A stretch of DNA of 64,000 nt from DASUNP01 sp035249305. Its GTDB lineage: Bacteria > Acidobacteriota > Blastocatellia > UBA7656. Below are positions 8,001-16,816 of this stretch, piece after piece. The notes beneath the pieces are model-generated. The model saw nothing but the letters and a program-made list of their open reading frames with translations, did no database searches and was not told where the DNA came from. Numbering within the stretch: position 1 is the stretch's first letter; the number at the start of each line of letters is the position of its first letter. The stretch is from contig DATFGQ010000048.1 in assembly GCA_035249305.1 (NCBI GenBank), positions 24,811 to 88,810 on the forward strand, given 5' to 3'. Made by a program: the position numbers and the translations under genes.

Positions 8001-8947
8001 CACTCTTCTTCGTCAAATGCGAAAACGTCGGTTGTAAGATATCTTTCGCCGAGGTCGGGCAGGACTGCTACGACGCGTTTGCCCGCGCCCATCTCGCGGG
8101 CGACCAGCAGCGCGGCCCAGCATATCGCGCCGCTTGAGATGCCGCAGAGTATGCCCTCCTCGCGCGCGAGCGAGCGGGCCGTCTGCTTCGCGTCTTCGTA
8201 TTCGACAGGGACTATGCGGTCAATGATTTCGGTGTTGAGCACGCGCGGGACGAATCCCGCGCCGATGCCCTGGATCGGGTGAGGCGCGGGCGGCCCGCCA
8301 GAAAGCACCGGCGAATCTTTAGGCTCGACGGCGACGAGGGTGACGTTGCGGAGCCGCTCTTTTAGCACTTCGCCAACGCCCGTGATCGTCCCGCCCGTCC
8401 CCACTCCCGCCACGAACGCGTCGAGGTTCGCGTCGGTCGCTTCGATGATTTCCAGCGCGGTCGTGTCGCGGTGGATCGAAGGGTTCGCGGGGTTGTTGAA
8501 CTGCTGCGGTATGAAGCAGTCGTCTATCTGCTGCTGCAACTTCTCCGCTTCGGCGATGGCCCCTTTCATGTCGAGCGCCTTCGGCGTAAGCACTATCTCG
8601 GCGCCCAAGGCTCGCAGCACGCGAATCCGCTCAAGGCTCATCGAATCGGGCATCGTCAGTATCAAGCGATAACCTTTCGCGGCGGCCGTCATGGCCAATC
8701 CGATACCTGTGTTGCCGCTGGTCGGCTCGATGATTGTAGTCCGCCCCGGCGAGATTCTCCCTTCGCGCTCGGCCGCCTCGATCATCGCGAAAGCTATGCG
8801 GTCTTTTATGCTGCGCATCGGGTTGAAGGATTCGAGCTTGACCAGCACCTCCGCGGAATTTTCGGATGGGAGCCGGTTGAGCCGCACGAGCGGCGTATTG
8901 CCTATGGTCTCAAGGACGTTGTTACAGATCTTCGGCCTGCCATTCAT
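8000..8947 (-). CDS. cysK: Cysteine synthase (O-acetylserine sulfhydrylase)
   Basis: Fold-type II PLP enzyme making L-cysteine from O-acetylserine and sulfide. The PLP lysine lies in NPMRSIKDRIAF (about residues 40-52), the substrate-binding loop is EPTSGNTGIGLAM, and the phosphate-binding GVGTGGTITGVGE (about 185-197) is intact. The ATG at 8947 (MNGRPKICNNVLETIGNTP) matches family N-termini; a TTG 12 codons upstream would add a non-homologous tail. No clear ribosome-binding site precedes it. It heads a minus-strand operon running through aroDE to the two selenoprotein genes and is divergent from proC. Confidence 0.94.
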   Translation of the reverse strand: MNGRPKICNNVLETIGNTPLVRLNRLPSENSAEVLVKLESFNPMRSIKDRIAFAMIEAAEREGRISPGRTTIIEPTSGNTGIGLAMTAAAKGYRLILTMPDSMSLERIRVLRALGAEIVLTPKALDMKGAIAEAEKLQQQIDDCFIPQQFNNPANPSIHRDTTALEIIEATDANLDAFVAGVGTGGTITGVGEVLKERLRNVTLVAVEPKDSPVLSGGPPAPHPIQGIGAGFVPRVLNTEIIDRIVPVEYEDAKQTARSLAREEGILCGISSGAICWAALLVAREMGAGKRVVAVLPDLGERYLTTDVFAFDEEE

Positions 8948-9068
8948 CGACACCAGATTAAGAAGGCAACAGGCAAAAGGCAAGGGCTGTTATATAAAAT
9001 CAGTCCTGTCTCTCGGCTTTTGCCTTCGCCATCCTTCCTGCTATGGTATTGCTTACGGAGAGAAAGTC

Positions 9069-9884
9069 ATGTTGAGGGATAAGAAACTGGCCGTGCTGGG
9101 CGCGGGCAAACTTGGCGAGACGCTTATAAAAGGGCTTGTCGAGGCCGGCGTGATCGAGGCGTCGAACGTCGTCGTCACCGCTGGCCATCAGCCTCGGCTG
9201 GATCGCATGCGAGAGCTGTTCGGCGTGTCGGGCACGCTGTCGAACGCGATGGCGGCCGAATCGGCCGACATAATTATCCTAGCCGTCAAACCGCAGACCG
9301 TCCCGCAAGTGCTCTCGGAGATAAAAGGAGTGTTAAGCGCATCACAGTTGTTGATCTCCGTAGCCGCGTCCGTCAGCGCGGCCTTTATCGAGAAGCACCT
9401 TGAGGGCGAAGTGCCCGTCGTGCGCGCGATGCCGAACACGCCCTGCCTGCTTAAGAAAGGGATGACCGGGATTGCTCCCGGCCTCAACGCCCGGAAAGAG
9501 CATGTCGATCTTGCTAAATTCATCTTCGACGCCGTGGGCCGCACGGTCGTCGTCGACGAAAAACATATGGACGCGATAACGGGCCTTTCGGCGAGCGGGC
9601 CGGCGTTCATCTACATCATCATCGAATCGCTGGCGGAGGCCGGCGTGAAGGTCGGGCTGCCGCGCGACATCGCCACCGAGCTTGCCGCGCAGACGGTCGT
9701 AGGCGCGGGGAGCATGGTGCTTGAGACGGCCGAGCACCCCGCGAAGCTCAAAGATACCGTCACGACTCCGGCCGGCTGCACTATCGACGGCATACTGGAG
9801 CTCGAAGACGGGGGGTTGCGAGTTACTTTGATCAAGGCTGTAGTCAAGGCTACGCACCGCGCTAAGGAGCTGTTGGAAACTTAA
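9069..9884 (+). CDS. proC: Pyrroline-5-carboxylate reductase
   Basis: Last step of proline synthesis: NAD(P)H-dependent reduction of pyrroline-5-carboxylate. Rossmann fold starts at once (KLAVLGAGKLGETLIKGL, residues 5-22), followed by AVKPQTVPQVL, the VRAMPNTPCL motif and the C-terminal signature GLSASGPAFIYIIIESLAEAG / TVTTPAGCTIDGILELE. The 271-aa length is normal. The start at 9069 is preceded by GGAGAG 8 nt upstream; the frame stays open further upstream into the opposite-strand cysK, which is not meaningful. Confidence 0.96.
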   Translation: MLRDKKLAVLGAGKLGETLIKGLVEAGVIEASNVVVTAGHQPRLDRMRELFGVSGTLSNAMAAESADIIILAVKPQTVPQVLSEIKGVLSASQLLISVAASVSAAFIEKHLEGEVPVVRAMPNTPCLLKKGMTGIAPGLNARKEHVDLAKFIFDAVGRTVVVDEKHMDAITGLSASGPAFIYIIIESLAEAGVKVGLPRDIATELAAQTVVGAGSMVLETAEHPAKLKDTVTTPAGCTIDGILELEDGGLRVTLIKAVVKATHRAKELLET

Positions 9885-9897
9885 CGGAGACGCGAGA

Positions 9898-11688
9898 ATG
9901 GGTTCAGGCAGAGTGAGGCCGGGCAGGCGCGGGCCATCGAAGCTATTGATAATAATTATGCTCTTATCGTCGCCGGGCTTCCCACTTTTCGGTCGACCTG
10001 CGGAAGCGCAAATGACTCAGGATAAATCGGACCTCGCGGCGGCCGATTTCCCGAAGCTTGTGAGCGATTACTTCATCGACCTGCACAGCCGCCACCCGGC
10101 CATCGCCGCCGCGAGCGGCATTCACGCCTGGGACGGGAGGCTTGAAGACTACAGCGGCGCGGCGCTCGGAGATGAGGTGGCCGCAATAAAGCGGTTTCAA
10201 AACAGACTCGAAAAGATTCAGCCGCTCTCGCTCTCGTCTTCAGACATATTCGACTACCAGATCATCCAGTCGAACATGAGCGCGCGGCTGCTTGAGCTTG
10301 AGCAGATAAGAGATTTCGAGCGCAACCCGAAGGTCTACAACGACGTGATAGCTCAAGGGTTGTTGCAGATCGCAATCTTCGAGTACGCGCCGGCCGACTC
10401 GCGCATACGCCATGTGATCTCGAAGGAAAAACAGATCCCCCGGCTGCTCGACGACGCGCGGTCAAATCTGAAAGACCCGCCCGCGATCTTCCTGAAGCTT
10501 GCCATCGAGAGCTTCCGCGGCACGCTGAGCTTTATTCAAAACGACCTGCCGAAGGCATTGGCATCCGTGAAGGACGCGAAGCTACAGGCGGAGTTTAAGA
10601 AGTCTACGAAGACGGCCGCCGCGGCCATCGCCAAACACATCAAGCACCTCGAAAGTGAGAAGCCCGACCCGCAGGCTACGTTCGCGATCGGCAAGCAGAA
10701 TTTTGAAGCGAAGCTCAGGCACGAAGAGGGAATAAACATTCCGACCGATACGCTGCTCAGGATCGCCGAGCGCGAGCTGGCCCGCGCGCAGGAGGAATTC
10801 CGCAAGACCGCGGCGCAGCTCAACCCGAACCGCAGAACGCTCGACGTTTGGGCCGACGTGCAGCGGGACCACCCGAAAGCCGGGGCGCTTGTCGAAGAGG
10901 CGCAGAAGCAGGTCGACGCGCTCGTGAAGTTCATCCGCGAGAAGCAGATCGTGACGATCCCCGAAGGCCCCGGCCCCGTAGTCGCGCCTACGCCCGATTT
11001 CATGCGCTGGTCGTTTGCGAGCATGTGGACGCCGGGCGCGTTCGAGAGCCGCGCTATTTCATCGCGCTACTTGATAACCGACGTAGACCCGCGCTGGACC
11101 GAGAAGCAGAAGGCCGAGTATCTCTCTTCGATAAACTACCCGCAGCTATGGGCCACGTCCATCCACGAAGCGTACCCAGGCCACTTCGTCCAGGGGGCTT
11201 ATCTCAAGCAGGTCGCGTCAAGCGTGCGAAAGACTTGGGCGGTCGCGCCGGCGAGCTTCGTCGAAGGCTGGGCGCATTACACCGAGCAGATGATGATGGA
11301 AGAGGGCTTCGGCGCGGGCGACCCGAAGATGAAGCTCGGCCAGCTTGCCGAAGCGTTGCTCAGGCTGTGCCGTTTTGTAGTCGGGATACGGCTCCACACC
11401 GAAGGCATGACCGTAGACCAGGCGACGCGATTCTTCATGGACAACGGCTACATGGGCGAGACGCCCGCTCGTATAGAGGCGGAGCGCGGCACGTTCGATC
11501 CGACCTATCTGGTCTACACCGTGGGAAAGCTCGCTATTCTGAAGCTGCGCGAAGATTACAAGCGGTATCGGAGGGAGAATTTTTCGTTGCAGGAATTTCA
11601 CGACCGCTTGCTGTCAAACGGGTTCGCGCCGATCTGGGCGCACCGCCGAATGCTGATGCCGGAAGACCGCGGGAAGATATTGGAGTGA
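9898..11688 (+). CDS. DUF885-family secreted protein, putative carboxypeptidase-like metalloenzyme
   Basis: A 596-aa protein with an N-terminal hydrophobic stretch (LLIIIMLLSSPGFPLFG, residues ~18-34) after several Arg residues, consistent with export. The body is all-helical and carries the DUF885 hallmark HEAYPGHF (about residue 423), a variant metal-binding HExxxxH-like motif shared with M32/M3-like gluzincin folds. Family members are abundant in Acidobacteria and are thought to be periplasmic peptidases; substrate unknown. It follows proC by 13 bp, but a functional link is not obvious. It is followed by a palindromic repeat cluster. Confidence 0.85.
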   Translation: MGSGRVRPGRRGPSKLLIIIMLLSSPGFPLFGRPAEAQMTQDKSDLAAADFPKLVSDYFIDLHSRHPAIAAASGIHAWDGRLEDYSGAALGDEVAAIKRFQNRLEKIQPLSLSSSDIFDYQIIQSNMSARLLELEQIRDFERNPKVYNDVIAQGLLQIAIFEYAPADSRIRHVISKEKQIPRLLDDARSNLKDPPAIFLKLAIESFRGTLSFIQNDLPKALASVKDAKLQAEFKKSTKTAAAAIAKHIKHLESEKPDPQATFAIGKQNFEAKLRHEEGINIPTDTLLRIAERELARAQEEFRKTAAQLNPNRRTLDVWADVQRDHPKAGALVEEAQKQVDALVKFIREKQIVTIPEGPGPVVAPTPDFMRWSFASMWTPGAFESRAISSRYLITDVDPRWTEKQKAEYLSSINYPQLWATSIHEAYPGHFVQGAYLKQVASSVRKTWAVAPASFVEGWAHYTEQMMMEEGFGAGDPKMKLGQLAEALLRLCRFVVGIRLHTEGMTVDQATRFFMDNGYMGETPARIEAERGTFDPTYLVYTVGKLAILKLREDYKRYRRENFSLQEFHDRLLSNGFAPIWAHRRMLMPEDRGKILE

Positions 11689-11697
11689 TTGAAAGGA

Positions 11698-11874
11698 AGC
11701 CTCGAAGAGGCGTAATTCAATAGCCAGGGGCATCGCCCCTGGAAAAGGATTGATAGTAATGACAAGCCCTGAAAGGGCGACATAACAATCGCGCCCTTTC
11801 AGGGCTTCGTCTCGTATGACGCATCACCCGGCGCAACGCGCCGGGCTATCGAATCGAGCCCTTTCAGGGCTCTT
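11698..11874. repeat. Palindromic repeat cluster, family A (copy 1)
   Basis: A row of short perfect palindromes: AGCCTCGAAGAGGCG, CCAGGGGCATCGCCCCTGG, AGCCCTGAAAGGGCG and its inverted copy, CCCGGCGCAACGCGCCGGG, GAGCCCTTTCAGGGCTC, joined by words such as TTCAATAGCC and TCGTATGACGCAT. The same units recur at 19431-19662 and 37285-37546. The cluster ends at the stop codon of the BON gene and could act as a bidirectional terminator for the converging genes. No transposase or RAYT-type gene is nearby. Confidence 0.85.
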
Positions 11875-12238
11875 AATCGCTCTTCTTAGCGCGGGGCTTG
11901 TTCGGCTGCTCGACGCTCAACTGGTTATCGACCTTCTTTACACAGGCCAGGCTCTTTGTCATTCGCGTCGCGGCGCCTTTCTGACCGGAAGTCTTCACCA
12001 TGCCCTTAAGGCTGACGACTCCTTCCTTAGTCTCCACCTCAATGGTCGCGGATTTGAGCGATGCGGACTTCGCGAACTTCTCTTTAACTCCTGCCGTGAT
12101 CGCTTCGTCGGTCGCCGTAGAACAATCCACGGGCGCGGCCTTCACGGCTTTTGACTTCGCCTGGGGCTTCGGTGTTTCTTGGGCGAACGCGACGGCGGCT
12201 AGCGCGATAGACAACATCACCATCATGATGGTTTTCAT
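11873..12238 (-). CDS. Exported BON-domain protein
   Basis: A 121-aa protein with a clear signal peptide (MKTIMMVMLSIALAAVAFAQ, cleavage after AFA), a Lys/Pro-rich linker, and one BON domain (about residues 42-112: TAGVKEKFA...IEVETKEGVVSLKGMVKTSGQ). BON domains are small periplasmic modules thought to bind membranes or other proteins, as in OsmY. The start is supported by AAGGAGAA seven nt upstream. It is transcribed alone; the ~130 bp upstream should hold its promoter. Confidence 0.86.
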   Translation of the reverse strand: MKTIMMVMLSIALAAVAFAQETPKPQAKSKAVKAAPVDCSTATDEAITAGVKEKFAKSASLKSATIEVETKEGVVSLKGMVKTSGQKGAATRMTKSLACVKKVDNQLSVEQPNKPRAKKSD

Positions 12239-12367
12239 TTGAGATTCTCCTTGGGATTGATTAGGAGGATGGGGATACCGGCGGATAACGCGGCTCGAAA
12301 CTCTCCTGCCGTTAAAGACGAGAAATCTCGGCCCTATGATGCAGGCGGGTTTATGAAATCGATCCGG

Positions 12368-13972
12368 CTAGCCCTTATTGCGCCCGCGCCAGTCGGCCAG
12401 TATCTCGCGGGCGGCATTGTAGCCGGGCGCTCCCATGACGCCGCCGCCAGGATGCGTGCCCGACCCGCACATGTAAAGCGCCTCGATGGGCGTGCGGTAC
12501 TGAGCCCAGCCGGCGACCGGGCGCATGAAGAATAATTGGTCTACGGTCATGTCGCCGTGAAAGATGTTGCCGCCCGTCAGCGAGTACTCGCGCTCAAGGT
12601 CTAAGGGCGTGATCACCTGGCGGTGCAAGATCGACTGGCGGATGTTCGGCGCGTATTCGGCGATCAGGTTTATGCAGCGGTCGGCGAACCCCTCTTTGAT
12701 AGAATCCCAGTCGGCGTCGCGCAGAGTGTAGGGCGCGTATTGCGCAAATATGCACATGATGTGCTTGCCCGGCGGCGCGATCGAATCGTCGTAGGCCGTC
12801 GGAATCGTCAGCTCAAGCATAGGGTTGTCCGACGGTCGGCCCGCGGCCGCGTCTTCCCACGCGCGGTCTACGTAATCCATCGAAGGGCAGATGTGAATCG
12901 TCGCCTTGTGCTGCGGCCCGAGGGCCGAGCCCGGATAGTCCTTGAAATCGGGCAGCGCGTCCAAGGCCAGGTTGATCTTCAGCGAGCAGCCTTCGATGTG
13001 AATCTTCTTGATCTCGCCCACGAACTCTTCTTCCAACTCCTTCGGATCGATCAGTCTTAAAAAAGTGATCTTCGGGTCGGCGTTCGAAACAATGACGCGC
13101 GCGTGTATCTCCTCGCCGTCCGCGAGCGCGACGCCGTAAGCGCGACCGCCGCGCACCAGTATGCTAGACACGTCGGCGTTAGTCCTTATCCGCGCGCCCG
13201 CGGCCGTAGCTGAGCTCGCGATGGCCTCGCTGATCGCGCCCATCCCGCCGCGCGCGAATCCCCACAGCCCGCGAATGCCGGTCGCGCCGCCCATAACGTG
13301 GTGCAGCATGATGTAGGCCGTGCCGGGGGTCGAAGGGCCGCCGTTGGTGCCGATCACGCCGTCGGTCGCCAGCGTAGCTTTGATATGGTCGGACTCGAAC
13401 CGCTCGTCGAGATAAGTGCGAACGCTCTGCACCATGATCTTTATCAGGTGCACGACCTGGGGGTCGCGGAACTTGAGCGCCTCAAGCCCCAGGCGGCCCA
13501 TCGCCACAAGGTCGCGGAACTTGCGCCGTATGATGTTAGGCGGCGTCGTCATCAAAAGCCCTTCGACCCATTCGGCCAGCAGCGCCAGTTGGTGCTCGAA
13601 GTCGGGGTATGCCTCGGCGTCTTTCTTCGAAAACTTCGCGAGCTCTTTTTGAGTCGCGGCCATGTCCTGCCAGAAAAAGAGGTGCCGCCCGTCGGGGAAG
13701 GTCGAAAAGAACGACGGGTCTTTGGGGTAGAGGTGGTAGCCGTGGCTGTGCAGATCAAGCTCGTCTATTATCCGCGGCTGGAGCAGGCTGCACAGGTATG
13801 AGAGCGTCGATACCTTGTATCCCGGCCAGGGCTGTTCGGTCACCGACGCGCCTCCCAAGACGCCGCGCCGCTCAAGCACGGTGACGCTCAACCCCGCGCG
13901 AGCCAGGTAGGCGGCCGTGACCAGCCCGTTATGCCCCCCGCCGATAATGACTACGTCAGTTGAGCTCATCAT
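12368..13972 (-). CDS. FAD-dependent oxidoreductase, phytoene-desaturase/PYROXD2-like
   Basis: A 534-aa flavoprotein with an N-terminal dinucleotide-binding motif (VVIIGGGHNGLVTAAYLARA, residues 6-25) and a C-terminal FAD-binding segment (YMCGSGTHPGGGVMGAPGYNAA). It belongs to the CrtI-like amine-oxidase superfamily and most resembles the PYROXD2 group rather than carotenoid desaturases; no carotenoid genes are nearby. Substrate unknown. It starts directly at the stop of the upstream DinB gene (TAATG), so the two are translationally coupled. Confidence 0.88.
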   Translation of the reverse strand: MMSSTDVVIIGGGHNGLVTAAYLARAGLSVTVLERRGVLGGASVTEQPWPGYKVSTLSYLCSLLQPRIIDELDLHSHGYHLYPKDPSFFSTFPDGRHLFFWQDMAATQKELAKFSKKDAEAYPDFEHQLALLAEWVEGLLMTTPPNIIRRKFRDLVAMGRLGLEALKFRDPQVVHLIKIMVQSVRTYLDERFESDHIKATLATDGVIGTNGGPSTPGTAYIMLHHVMGGATGIRGLWGFARGGMGAISEAIASSATAAGARIRTNADVSSILVRGGRAYGVALADGEEIHARVIVSNADPKITFLRLIDPKELEEEFVGEIKKIHIEGCSLKINLALDALPDFKDYPGSALGPQHKATIHICPSMDYVDRAWEDAAAGRPSDNPMLELTIPTAYDDSIAPPGKHIMCIFAQYAPYTLRDADWDSIKEGFADRCINLIAEYAPNIRQSILHRQVITPLDLEREYSLTGGNIFHGDMTVDQLFFMRPVAGWAQYRTPIEALYMCGSGTHPGGGVMGAPGYNAAREILADWRGRNKG

Positions 13973-14499
13973 TAGACCTGTGGGCGGTTGAGGTTCTGGT
14001 GCGTGCGAATCCAGAGCTCGTCTAGCGACCCCTCTTCGAGCATCTTCGTGACGAAGACGATCTGGCCCGTGTGCATCGCCACATGAACCGAGACGTTGAA
14101 TATCTGGTTAAAGAGCGTGGGGTTGTAAGAGGGCTCACTGGCGGGCTCCAGAAAGCGCGTGGGATCGAACCCCGCGAGCGTCTCTTTGACCTGGCTCATA
14201 GTCTCGTCGAAGGTCGCTAAGAGCTCCTGCTTGGGCACGGGGCCGCGCTCTGAAAACTCCTCGGGCCGGTTGCGCTTGTAATCCACCCCGCCTATGCTGT
14301 GCGCCACGTAATGGCGCATCGAGCCCGAAAGGTGGAGCACGAGGTTGCCGACAGAGTTGCTCTGCTCGTTGGGCCTCCACCAGAGCTGCTCTTCGGTCAG
14401 CCTCTCGACGCAAGACCTGATCTGGTCGGGGAAGACCTTGGTGATGCGGCTCGTGAGCGCGTCCAACACTACACGGTTCAAATCTGACTTCTCTTGCAT
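13972..14499 (-). CDS. DinB-superfamily protein
   Basis: A 175-aa four-helix-bundle protein of the DinB/YfiT class. Candidate metal ligands are the histidines in GNLVLHLSGSMRHYVAH and VHVAMHTGQIV, at the usual spacing for the three-His site. Such proteins include mycothiol- or bacillithiol-dependent transferases, but many have no known role. The start at 14499 is chosen because GGGAG sits 6 nt upstream; the open frame extends 20 codons further without support. It is the first gene of an operon with the flavoprotein at 12368-13972. Confidence 0.85.
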   Translation of the reverse strand: MQEKSDLNRVVLDALTSRITKVFPDQIRSCVERLTEEQLWWRPNEQSNSVGNLVLHLSGSMRHYVAHSIGGVDYKRNRPEEFSERGPVPKQELLATFDETMSQVKETLAGFDPTRFLEPASEPSYNPTLFNQIFNVSVHVAMHTGQIVFVTKMLEEGSLDELWIRTHQNLNRPQV

Positions 14500-14626
14500 A
14501 ATTCTCCCGGTAAGAAAATTGATTCGCCAGATTGTATTAATTGGGTAGCCGCTTTGCAATGCGGGAACGGACGGCGAGCCTGACGCCGCCCGCGTCGTAT
14601 GATTAGAAATGCGGATAAACCGTCTC

Positions 14627-14767
14627 TTATGAATTCTGCTCTTCGCCCGCGTCCTCGGCCCGCCGCAAGAACCTGCCGAACACCGACAGCGAGAAGCCGG
14701 CGATCGTCATCGCGACCATAAAGGCCAGTATGCAGACGAGTAGTATGGCCAATAACTGAAGTATCAT
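14627..14767 (-). CDS. Small single-span membrane protein
   Basis: A 46-codon frame from an ATG at 14767 to TAA at 14627 encodes one strongly hydrophobic segment (residues ~2-30: ILQLLAILLVCILAFMVAM...) followed by a charged tail rich in Arg and Glu. A weak AAGG lies upstream. It is too short for family recognition but has the typical look of a genuine small inner-membrane protein. It lies alone between the DinB gene and the RNA methyltransferase gene. Confidence 0.5.
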   Translation of the reverse strand: MILQLLAILLVCILAFMVAMTIAGFSLSVFGRFLRRAEDAGEEQNS

Positions 14768-14852
14768 AGGTCTGCCTTACCGGGGGCTTTGTGGAGTTGG
14801 GGAAGAGACGGCCTCAGACTAACCGAACTTACATAAGAAAGCAATAAAAAAC

Positions 14853-16046
14853 TTATTCGTCATCTAAGTCGAGCTTCGCGACCGTCTCGACGTGGTAGGT
14901 CTGAGGGAAGAGGTCGAACGCGACCACGCTTGATAGCCTGTAGCGGGCGTCGACGAGCTTTCTCAGGTCGCGGGCCAGCGTCGCGGGGTCGCACGAGACG
15001 TAAGCGACGCGCGCCGGTTTGAGACGAGCGATCTCGCCGATGGCTTCGGCGGCCCCCGACCGCGGCGGGTCGAGGAGTATTAAATCCGGGGCGGAGTTTA
15101 TGCCTTTGAGCCAGCTCTCGACGCGCGTGTTACGAAGCTCGACGTTGGCGGCGTTGCTAGCGGCTATATTCTTCTTCGCGAAATACGCGGCTCGGGGGTC
15201 GGATTCGACCCCTATCACGCGGTCGAACGAGAGGGCCAGCGGCAGTGTGAACAGGCCTACGCCCGCGTAAAGGTCGCAGGCTACGTCGCCGGAATAACCG
15301 GCCGTCGCCTCTTTGACGAAATCTTCAAGTAACAAATAATTCGCCTGAAAAAAGGTCGAAGCGCCGAACGTGTAATTCATGTCTCCGATCTTTCGAGAGA
15401 CGGGCGCGGCGGAAAAGCCCTCCAATTCCGGCTCGATGCTTACGCCCGATTGGCCCAGAGCCATCTCTACTTCCGCGGGCAGCTCGGAACCGAAGCCACC
15501 GCCAGCAAACGACGAACGCAGACTTACGAGCGCGCGGTCGAGCTGAGGCGCAAGCACGGGGCAACTCTCTACGTCACAGACCGCGTGCGAAGCGGCGTGA
15601 TTGAACCCGATTCGCAAGTGATCAGCGTCATGCTCTATTTTTACTTGAGCGCGAGAGCGATAGCCGAACTCGGCGGCCGAGCGGATCTCGATCTCGCGGT
15701 CCCACGGGATTCGGCCGATGCGCGCGAGTGCGTCGCCGACAAAGCCCGCCTTCGCCTTCAGTTGTTCGTCGTAGGAGAGGTGCTGCAACTGGCAGCCCCC
15801 GCATTCGCCAAAGTATCTGCAAGGAGGCGCGCGCCTGGAGGGAGAAGGAGTGATTATCTCTTCGATCACGCCTCTGGCGAAATTCTTTTTGCGTTCGGTT
15901 ATACGGATTCGCAGCCGCTCGGCGGGGGCCGCGAATGGGACGAAGATGGCGAGCCCGTCGTGGCGCGCGACGGCGTCGCCGCCGAAAGCGAGACGTTCAG
16001 TCGTCACTTCGACAACATCGCCGACCGAAAGGGAATTCTGCTTCAC
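14853..16046 (-). CDS. TrmA/RlmD-family RNA (uracil-5)-methyltransferase
   Basis: SAM-dependent m5U methyltransferase for rRNA or tRNA. N-terminal TRAM domain (residues ~5-65), 4Fe-4S site CRYFGECGGCQLQH with a fourth Cys in AVCDVESCPVL, SAM-binding motif VACDLYAGVGLFTLPLA, LLDPPRSG, and the catalytic Cys in VAYVSCDPATLARDL. The FFQAN element before the SAM site is also typical. The 397-aa length is usual. Whether it modifies 23S rRNA U1939/U747 or tRNA U54 cannot be told from sequence alone. Confidence 0.93.
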   Translation of the reverse strand: MKQNSLSVGDVVEVTTERLAFGGDAVARHDGLAIFVPFAAPAERLRIRITERKKNFARGVIEEIITPSPSRRAPPCRYFGECGGCQLQHLSYDEQLKAKAGFVGDALARIGRIPWDREIEIRSAAEFGYRSRAQVKIEHDADHLRIGFNHAASHAVCDVESCPVLAPQLDRALVSLRSSFAGGGFGSELPAEVEMALGQSGVSIEPELEGFSAAPVSRKIGDMNYTFGASTFFQANYLLLEDFVKEATAGYSGDVACDLYAGVGLFTLPLALSFDRVIGVESDPRAAYFAKKNIAASNAANVELRNTRVESWLKGINSAPDLILLDPPRSGAAEAIGEIARLKPARVAYVSCDPATLARDLRKLVDARYRLSSVVAFDLFPQTYHVETVAKLDLDDE

Positions 16047-16085
16047 TCATTCACGATAGCAGGGTTTTTGATGGTGAGAAAAGAG

Positions 16086-16210
16086 ATTCACCGCAGAGAC
16101 ACAGAGGACGCAGAGTTCACGCAGAGAGAAATCAATTCTGCTCTGCGCCTCCGCCGCGTGCGAAGCACATCATCGGCCATCCTGTGCTCTCTGTGTCTCT
16201 GCGGTGAATT
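16086..16210. repeat. 125-bp element with 21-bp perfect terminal inverted repeats
   Basis: ATTCACCGCAGAGACACAG... (16086-16106) is repeated in exact inverted orientation at 16189-16209. The inside carries further CGCAGAG words and no open reading frame of note. The outer end abuts the stop codon of the SCO gene. The shape (short, non-coding, perfect ends) resembles a MITE-like or REP-like element; no target-site duplication is obvious. It may also serve as a terminator for the convergent-side genes. Confidence 0.75.
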
Positions 16211-16804
16211 CTATGGCGAGTGCAACATCTCGACGATCAGGCTGGTTAGACGTTCAGGCTCGGCAAGCCCGTAAACGCGCTTCCACCGTCCTCGGTCGTA
16301 GTTGCCGATGAACATCGCGGGCGAATGATCGCCTCTGCGCGCCTCGTCGCCCGTCAACGCTCTCGACAATCGATCTATCTCGCTCTTGTCGCCAGTCACG
16401 AAAGTCCACCCTGGCTTTGCGCGGAAACGCGAGAGCCATGTCTTGAGCTCTTCGGCGCTGTCGGCTTCCGGGTCCGCGCTGACCGAAATCAGCAACACGT
16501 CTTTGCCAAGCCTGTCGCCAAGCATCGATTGCAGCCGCGCGAACTGGCTCCCCTGCATCGGACAGATCGCCTTGCAGGTCGTGTAGACGAAGTTGATCGC
16601 TACGACGCGCCCTTTCAAAAGGTCTTCGTAGAAATCTATTTGCTTTCCGTCCTGATCTACGACCGCGATGTTTGTGATAGCGTCTTTCGGCGGCCTCCGG
16701 TCCTGCTTCTGCTGAGCGGAGGCCGATAGCGGTCCGAGGCACAAAGCCAGCAGCGTCGCTATGCTTAAAAGACGAAGCTTGAAAATCACAGACTCAGTCG
16801 ACAT
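16211..16804 (-). CDS. SCO1/SenC-family copper chaperone
   Basis: A 197-aa exported thioredoxin-fold protein. The signal peptide is visible (LLSIATLLALCLGPLSASAQ, residues ~12-31). The copper site is complete: CKAIC (CxxxC, about residues 87-91) and the distal His in RRGDHSPAM. SCO proteins deliver copper to cytochrome oxidase CuA or act as thiol reductases. Here it starts 12 bp after a gene for a copper radical oxidase and no oxidase subunits are nearby, so it may supply copper to that secreted enzyme (inference). Confidence 0.92.
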   Translation of the reverse strand: MSTESVIFKLRLLSIATLLALCLGPLSASAQQKQDRRPPKDAITNIAVVDQDGKQIDFYEDLLKGRVVAINFVYTTCKAICPMQGSQFARLQSMLGDRLGKDVLLISVSADPEADSAEELKTWLSRFRAKPGWTFVTGDKSEIDRLSRALTGDEARRGDHSPAMFIGNYDRGRWKRVYGLAEPERLTSLIVEMLHSP

Positions 16805-16816
16805 CGATCGCCTCGC

